Assembly: GCA_022616415.1 (NCBI GenBank)
Contig: JAKEEU010000105.1
Coordinates: forward strand, 1 to 64,000
Direction of reading: 5' to 3'
Source: Candidatus Zhuqueibacterota bacterium
Lineage (GTDB): Bacteria > Zhuqueibacterota > Zhuqueibacteria > Zhuqueibacterales > Zhuqueibacteraceae
DNA: 64,000 nt
The notes under the pieces were generated by a model, which was not told where the DNA came from, searched no databases, and saw only the letters and a program-made list of their open reading frames with translations. The position numbers and the translations under genes were made by a program. The stretch's first letter is position 1. Each line of letters opens with the position of its first letter. Positions 57,177 through 64,000 of this stretch are shown in pieces.

Positions 57177-59195
57177 ATGATTCGCAACCGTTTTGCGCGA
57201 AGCGTATCGACGGCGGCTGTGATGTTGTTCGTCGCCGTCGCTGTTTATGCCCGGCAGCAAACCCTCACCCCCGAAATAGTGGTCTCTCTCAAAACCGTTT
57301 CTTCCGTCACCATCGACCCAACCGGCAAAAACATCGCGTATACTCTCACCACCCCTCGAGGCGCCGATGAAGAGACCGGCGGCCGCTACAGCGAGTTGTT
57401 CGTCATTCCCGCTGCCGGCGGCGCACCGCGGCAATTTACCTACAAGCCCAATAACGCTGGCTCGCCGCAGTGGGCGCCGGACGGCAAGTGGATTTATTTC
57501 ACCTCGCTCCGCAAAGGGTTTGACGAGCAAACCGAAGTCTACCGCATTCCCGTCGATGGCGGCGAGGCCGAATTGGTGAGCAGGAGCAGCAACGGCGTGC
57601 GCCAATTCAAGCTTGCGCCGAACGGTGAATGGATCGCCTACACGATGACCGACGCCGCGACCGCTGCCGAAAAGAGCGCAGCCAGAAAAGGCAACGATGT
57701 GCAAACCGTTGACAAAAATTTCAAGCAGCACCGTTTGTACGTGCAAGCGGTCGGAAGCAGTGAGGCTAAATCCGTTTCCGGCGAGATGTCGGTGTGGGAT
57801 TTTGAATGGTCGCCGGATGGGAGCCAGGTTGTCTTTCAAGCCAGCGCCACGCCGCGAACCGACGATTCGTATATGTTCAAAAAGCTTTATATGGGCTGGA
57901 GCAATGCCCACATGCCGCCGAAAGTTCTGACCGAAACCAAAGGCAAGCTCGGTAACATGGCGTGGTCGCCCGATGGGAAACAGATTGCATTTCTCGGCGG
58001 TGTTGATGAGAGTGACCCGACAAACGGCAGCATCTTCGTCGTTCCCGCCACCGGCGGTACGGCGAAAAATCTCTCACAGAATTACGAAGGCACCGTGACA
58101 TGGGTAGGCTGGTTGGATGCTACCACATTAATTTTTTCAGCCACCGAACGCAGCCACACCGCGTTGAAAACGATGTCCGTCAAGGACGGCGCGCTCAAAC
58201 GAATGATCGACTCCGGTTATGGCATGTCCAGTATCTCGGTAACCGCAGACGGCAAAACTTTGGCGCTGGTAGCCAATACGTACAAGCATCACAATGAGGT
58301 TTTCGTCTGCGCGCTCGTCACAAAGAAAGTGACCCGCCTCACCAACAGCAATCCGGAATTGGATAATCTGCGCTTTTCCGGCACCAAAGAAATTTCCTGG
58401 AAAGCCAAAGACGGCCTCGAAATCACCGGGCTGCTGATGTTGCCGCTGGATTATCAGCCCGGCACAAAATATCCGTGCATCGTGCAGGTTCATGGCGGGC
58501 CGGAGAGCGCGTATGTCGAGGGTTGGACGACCAGGTACGTGACGTGGAGCGAATTGCTGGCAGCGCGCGGCTACGTGGTGTTCAGCCCGAATTATCGCGG
58601 CAGCACCGGACGCGGCGTGGCGTACAGCAAGGCCGACCATCAAGATCTCGCCGGCAAAGAGTTTGACGACGTGATCGATGGCATCGATTTTCTCGTGCAA
58701 CAGGGCCAAGTCGATCCCGAGCGCGTTGGCATCGGTGGATTCTCATACGGTGGTTATTTCTCGGCGTGGGCGGCGACGCGCCACACCGAGCGCTTCAAAG
58801 CCGCGTCGATGGGCGCCGGTATTGCGAATTGGATTTCATTCACCGGCACCTCTGACATTCCCTACGAGAACTCGATGGTGCATTGGAATCTCGAGGTTTT
58901 CAAGAATATGGAAAAGGCGTGGAGCCGCTCGCCGCTGGCGCACGTGGAAAAATCGCAAACGGCGCTGCTCATTTCGCACGGCGACAAAGACGACCGCGTG
59001 CCAATCGGCCAAGGTTGGGAGATTTATACCGCGATGAAGCTGCTCGGCAAAACCGTCGAATTTGACATTTACCCGCGCGAAGCGCACGGCTGGGCGGAGC
59101 GCAATCATCAGCTCTATTCGATCAAGCGCAATCTGGAGTGGTTTGAGAAATACGTCAGAGGCGGGGCAACGAGCAAGGCGAGCAGTTTGCCGTGA
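57177..59195 (+). CDS. S9-family prolyl oligopeptidase-like peptidase
   Basis: Signal peptide; WD40/TolB-like propeller WSPDGKQIAFLGG; VHGGPESAY; VGIGGFSYGGYFSAW; YPREAHGW. Confidence 0.93.
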   Translation: MIRNRFARSVSTAAVMLFVAVAVYARQQTLTPEIVVSLKTVSSVTIDPTGKNIAYTLTTPRGADEETGGRYSELFVIPAAGGAPRQFTYKPNNAGSPQWAPDGKWIYFTSLRKGFDEQTEVYRIPVDGGEAELVSRSSNGVRQFKLAPNGEWIAYTMTDAATAAEKSAARKGNDVQTVDKNFKQHRLYVQAVGSSEAKSVSGEMSVWDFEWSPDGSQVVFQASATPRTDDSYMFKKLYMGWSNAHMPPKVLTETKGKLGNMAWSPDGKQIAFLGGVDESDPTNGSIFVVPATGGTAKNLSQNYEGTVTWVGWLDATTLIFSATERSHTALKTMSVKDGALKRMIDSGYGMSSISVTADGKTLALVANTYKHHNEVFVCALVTKKVTRLTNSNPELDNLRFSGTKEISWKAKDGLEITGLLMLPLDYQPGTKYPCIVQVHGGPESAYVEGWTTRYVTWSELLAARGYVVFSPNYRGSTGRGVAYSKADHQDLAGKEFDDVIDGIDFLVQQGQVDPERVGIGGFSYGGYFSAWAATRHTERFKAASMGAGIANWISFTGTSDIPYENSMVHWNLEVFKNMEKAWSRSPLAHVEKSQTALLISHGDKDDRVPIGQGWEIYTAMKLLGKTVEFDIYPREAHGWAERNHQLYSIKRNLEWFEKYVRGGATSKASSLP

Positions 59196-59213
59196 AGTTC
59201 TTTATTTTTGGGA

Positions 59214-59255
59214 TAAAAAAAGCCGAAGAGAATTTATTCTTCGGCTTTTTCTTTT
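59214..59255 (+). terminator. Rho-independent terminator
   Basis: AAAAAAAGCCGAAGAGAATTTATTCTTCGGCTTTTTC. Confidence 0.85.
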
Positions 59256-59324
59256 CAGATATTTTATACAGGTGTTGGTGTCAAGCAAATACATCATTGC
59301 ATGGCCTCTCGAATTTCATTATGG

Positions 59325-59519
59325 CTACGCTTTTTGGCCTCGAGGCCGATCCCCTCGAAAGTGGTGGAGCAGTTCCTGAAAAACTCCGGAATCCGCGCAC
59401 GCTTCCATCTCACCTCTTCCAATCGATTCCAGAAAATTCAATGCTCTGCTTCGAAAAGGCGACTCCTTGCCTGTGGCATAGATAATAATGTTCGCATCTA
59501 CAAAAACCAACTCAGTCAA
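59325..59519 (-). pseudogene. Truncated PIN-domain (VapC-like) toxin
   Basis: MTELVFVDANIIIYATGKESPFRSRALNFLESIGRGEMEACADSGVFQELLHHF, ends at 64 aa, before the usual C-terminal acidic motifs. Confidence 0.65.
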
Positions 59520-59769
59520 AGAAGGTCTCCTCGTAATCTTTTTCCATCTCTTGCCAAGTCTTAAACGGGAAATCGGCTCGTTTCATTTCTTCAACAATTC
59601 CAAGCTTTTCGGCTTGCCGCTGACGTTTGGCAACACGAGAGTTGATTGCATACTGTTGCTGCACCGCTGCTCGCACCAACGCACTAACAGAAGTTTTCTG
59701 CGCTTTTGCTAATTTCTCCAAGGCAAGCAACAAATCCGATGGGAAAAGAACCGTGGTCTTTCTGGTCAT
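59512..59769 (-). CDS. Ribbon-helix-helix antitoxin-like protein
   Basis: MTRKTTVLFPSDLLLALEKLAKAQKTSVSALVRAAVQQQYA; 8-nt overlap with the PIN ORF. Confidence 0.7.
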   Translation of the reverse strand: MTRKTTVLFPSDLLLALEKLAKAQKTSVSALVRAAVQQQYAINSRVAKRQRQAEKLGIVEEMKRADFPFKTWQEMEKDYEETFFD

Positions 59770-59984
59770 GCTGGCTTTGGTTAATTGGCCATTTTGCACT
59801 TTGCACCTCCGAAAATTCAAACTTTCTCATAAGCTATTATTAGTTGTCTAAATGTAGCAAAAGCAACCAGTCTTCGCAAGCAAAAAAAAAAACAGGCCTA
59901 GGATAAGGAAGTTTTAGGGACTGGCACTTTTTCTCTCAATACTTGTCCAGCCCCTATACTCTAAACTAAAAACAAACGTTATTT

Positions 59985-61289
<1,305 letters not shown>

Positions 61290-61291
61290 TC

Positions 61292-61400
61292 AATTCTACT
61301 GATGAAAAAATTTTCCAACGGATAGAAACAACGCAACAGATATAATTTTTTATCCGTTGCGTTGTTTCTATCCGTTGGGCGCTTTCATCAGTTGTCAAAA
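61292..61400. repeat. CAACGGATAGAAACAACGCAACGGAT hairpin element, copy 2
   Basis: CCAACGGATAGAAACAACGCAACAGATATAATTTTTTATCCGTTGCGTTGTTTCTATCCGTTGG. Confidence 0.85.
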
Positions 61401-61413
61401 ACTTGCAAAGAAC

Positions 61414-62547
61414 CTATCTTGCCAAATCCTCCGCCTTCTCCAATTTCTCCCAGGTGAAGCCCTCCTCGTCGCGGCCGAAGTGGCCATAGGCCGCGGTGGC
61501 CTTGTAAATCGGGCGGCGCAGATTGAAATACTCGATGATCGCTTTCGGCGTCAGGTCCCAATTTTTGCGGATCACTTTTTCGATTTCCTCATTCGGCATC
61601 GCGCCGGTGCCAAACGTATCGACTGAAATTGAAACCGGCTCGGCCACGCCGATGGCATACGCGACTTGCACTTCGCAGCGCTCGGCCAATTTCGCGGCGA
61701 CGATATTTTTGGCGACGTGGCGCATGGCATACGCGCCGGAGCGATCCACCTTCGTCGGGTCTTTGCCGGAGAAGGCGCCGCCGCCGTGCCGGCCCATGCC
61801 GCCATAACTATCGACAATAATTTTACGGCCGGTGAGGCCGGTGTCGCCTTGCGGACCGCCGACCACGAAACGTCCGGTCGGGTTGATGTGATAAACCATC
61901 TTGCGATCATCGATCATATCAGGCGGAACGACCGCTTTGATAACTTTGTCAATCACGTCCTGGCGAATCTGTTCTTGGGTGACATCCGGATCGTGTTGAG
62001 TGGAAATGACGACGTTCTCAACGGCGCGGGGCTTGCCGTCGACGTAACGCACGGAAACTTGCGACTTGCCGTCGGGGCGCAGATAAGAGACGAGTTTTTG
62101 CTTGCGGACTTCGGCCAGGCGGCGCGCCAGCTTGTGCGCCAGCATGATCGGCATCGGCATGAACTCTTTGGTCTCGTTGGTGGCGTAACCGAACATCATG
62201 CCTTGATCGCCGGCGCCGGCGCGGTCCACGCCCATCGCGATGTCGGGCGACTGCTTGTTGATCGAAGTCAGCACGGAGCAGGTGAGATAATCGTAGCCAT
62301 AGCTGGCATCGACATAGCCGATGTCTTTGATCGTCTGGCGCACCAGCGCTGGAATATCCACGTAACAGTCGGTGGTGATTTCGCCGCCCACAATGGCGAT
62401 TCCGGTCATGACGAAGGTTTCGCAGGCGACGCGGCCGCGCGGATCTTGGGCAAAAATCGCATCGAGCACCGCATCGGAAATTTGATCCGCGATTTTATCG
62501 GGATGACCCTCGGTGACGGATTCGGAGGTGAATAGCATCGAAGCCAT
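61414..62547 (-). CDS. metK: S-adenosylmethionine synthetase
   Basis: [70 protein letters not shown]. Confidence 0.96.
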   Translation of the reverse strand: MASMLFTSESVTEGHPDKIADQISDAVLDAIFAQDPRGRVACETFVMTGIAIVGGEITTDCYVDIPALVRQTIKDIGYVDASYGYDYLTCSVLTSINKQSPDIAMGVDRAGAGDQGMMFGYATNETKEFMPMPIMLAHKLARRLAEVRKQKLVSYLRPDGKSQVSVRYVDGKPRAVENVVISTQHDPDVTQEQIRQDVIDKVIKAVVPPDMIDDRKMVYHINPTGRFVVGGPQGDTGLTGRKIIVDSYGGMGRHGGGAFSGKDPTKVDRSGAYAMRHVAKNIVAAKLAERCEVQVAYAIGVAEPVSISVDTFGTGAMPNEEIEKVIRKNWDLTPKAIIEYFNLRRPIYKATAAYGHFGRDEEGFTWEKLEKAEDLAR

Positions 62548-62635
62548 AAGGCTCTCCTTAAATGATTTGCTCAAAAGTGAAAATTGCTGCGGTTCGAGAT
62601 ACTACGGCTAGTATGGTGTTACTTTAATTTTTGCA

Positions 62636-62692
62636 GTCTCGACCCCTTGTGGGTCGCTGTTTTCAATAGCTGCCCACAAGGGCCAGGGACTA
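62636..62692. repeat. GTCC..GCCCC inverted-repeat element, copy 3
   Basis: AGTCTCGACCCCTTGTGGGTCGCTGTTTTCAATAGCTGCCCACAAGGGCCAGGGACTAC. Confidence 0.7.
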
Positions 62693-62724
62693 CATAATTC
62701 ATGGTAACAGTGTACTTAGGGTTG

Positions 62725-63828
62725 TCACGCCGGTTGCACTTTTGCCAATCGATTTTTCAAATACTCGATCTTTTCCACCGGGGTGGGATCGATGCCGTTG
62801 AGCACGGCCTCATAAACACTCGCGCCGTCTCCCAAAAAGATGAGCGAAAAGAATCGCGCCAACAGCGATTGCCCCTCGCTCGCCGCTTCGATGACCGGAA
62901 CGCCGGTTCGCTCGATCAGCTCGCGTGTCAAATCCATCCGCGTCTGTGCTTGGAGATGAATCTCGTTTGGCGCCGCCTGGCGATCGCGCAAATAAATCAC
63001 CTGAAAACGCTGATCCATCTCCCGGCGCTGGCCCCAGCCCACCAGCTCGTTGTGATTCATCTCCGGAAAAACATTGTGCCAGGCCAGCGTCTCGGCATTT
63101 TCACAAAATTGTTCCTTCCAGCGCCAGGCCACGGCTTCGTAAATTTCCGGCGCATAAATCAACGGCAGCCTTTCCCGCAACGCCAGCGCGAGCCGTTTGG
63201 CGGCATTTTGCGGCGCCCCGTTTTCAGGATGATATCGCCGGCCAAGTTGCTCCAACAAAGCGACTGTTTCTTTTATATCCGCTTCCGGGCTTGGAATGAA
63301 ACGGCAAGCGTACAACGTTTGCAATAGCGGCATGAAAAGATGAACCAACGCCGAGCGCGGCGGAAATCCGAGCGGCGGAGAAAACGTAGGCAATCCTTTA
63401 GCCGCGGCCATGCTGCCGATCTTGCCGCCGGAGGTGATGCAAACGATCTGTGCTTCACGCCGCAGCGCTTGCTCGAACATCGACAGCGTCTCCTCCGTAT
63501 TGCCGGAGTAGCTCGAAACGATCACCAGCGAATGGCGATCGACAAAATTCGGCAGATGATATGAGCGGCACACCGAGAGCGGGACCGGGAGTTGATTATA
63601 GGTGAGGCTCTTCGCCAGCTCGCCGCTGATGGCCGAGCCGCCCATGCCGGCAACCACGATATTTTGAATCCGGCTCGCGTTCAATTCGAGCCGCACGGAT
63701 TGCGCGCGCTGCAGCGCTTCGAGAAAATGCTGCGGCATGCTCAAAACCCGGCCGAGCATATCCGCGCGATCGATTTTCGCGATCATTTCGCGCGTCAAAT
63801 TTTCGTTCATTACACTTTGATTTTCCAT
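62725..63828 (-). CDS. SIS-domain bifunctional phosphoglucose/phosphomannose isomerase
   Basis: IVVAGMGGSAISGELAKSL; LVIVSSYSGNTEETLSMFEQAL; GKIGSMAAAKGLPTFSPPLGFPPRSALVHLFMPLL; EMNHNELVGW. Confidence 0.92.
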   Translation of the reverse strand: MENQSVMNENLTREMIAKIDRADMLGRVLSMPQHFLEALQRAQSVRLELNASRIQNIVVAGMGGSAISGELAKSLTYNQLPVPLSVCRSYHLPNFVDRHSLVIVSSYSGNTEETLSMFEQALRREAQIVCITSGGKIGSMAAAKGLPTFSPPLGFPPRSALVHLFMPLLQTLYACRFIPSPEADIKETVALLEQLGRRYHPENGAPQNAAKRLALALRERLPLIYAPEIYEAVAWRWKEQFCENAETLAWHNVFPEMNHNELVGWGQRREMDQRFQVIYLRDRQAAPNEIHLQAQTRMDLTRELIERTGVPVIEAASEGQSLLARFFSLIFLGDGASVYEAVLNGIDPTPVEKIEYLKNRLAKVQPA

Positions 63829-63836
63829 ATAAAAAC

Positions 63837-63916
63837 CCAAAACCCCGACTGCGTCCGTAGGCTACGCCCGCAGGGATTTTCCTTAATAATCACATGATAT
63901 TAAATTCGGGGTTATA
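63837..63916. repeat. ACCCCGACTGCGTCCGTAGG inverted-repeat element, copy 2
   Basis: AACCCCGACTGCGTCCGTAGGCTACGCCCGCAGGGATTTTC...AATTCGGGGTTAT. Confidence 0.7.
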
Positions 63917-64000
63917 AAGCCACGTCCTTAAATCGTCGCCGCATGTATTGCCGCATGAAATCGATGATTTCTTTGGCGGTGGAAAAATTCAAAACTTTTT
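63912..64000 (-). CDS. 3' end of a CDS continuing past the window edge
   Basis: ...KVLNFSTAKEIIDFMRQYMRRRFKDVAL*; too short to identify. Confidence 0.35.
   Translation of the reverse strand, partial: KVLNFSTAKEIIDFMRQYMRRRFKDVAL

Overview
The window is one contiguous bacterial stretch of about 64 kb. It has moderately high GC, dense genes, and many spurious antisense ORFs. The T9SS-type C-terminus, PorV/PorQ-like protein and abundant structured intergenic repeats suggest a Bacteroidota/Calditrichota/KSB1-like lineage; this placement is inference. Housekeeping genes include lpxH, proS, era, ahcY, metK, cdaA, two GT51/penicillin-binding proteins and one tRNA-Val(CAC). Main points of interest: (1) a 39-41 bp element, ATGAAAA-N2-TTTTCAT-N5-TTTCAY-N5-WTTCAT, occurs three times with exact 11-bp periodicity in front of three transcription units around an OmpR/PhoB-type two-component system; (2) a hyf-like membrane complex lacks both hydrogenase CxxC motifs (Ehr-type) and follows a HTH-PTS-EIIA fusion regulator; (3) a three-gene ASCH / tandem-GNAT / 2TM-effector module lies between tRNA-Val and a decayed SulP remnant; (4) a Ser/Thr kinase-TIR gene is split by one in-frame ochre codon and joined to a LVIVD/T9SS gene; (5) an EndoQ-like PHP domain is fused to a UvrD helicase, with an intergenic-type repeat in frame in the linker; (6) at least eight families of long inverted or tandem intergenic repeats are present; (7) there are several pseudogenes and a histidine-kinase-like protein without its phospho-acceptor His. 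All product calls come from reading the translations; no database search was run.
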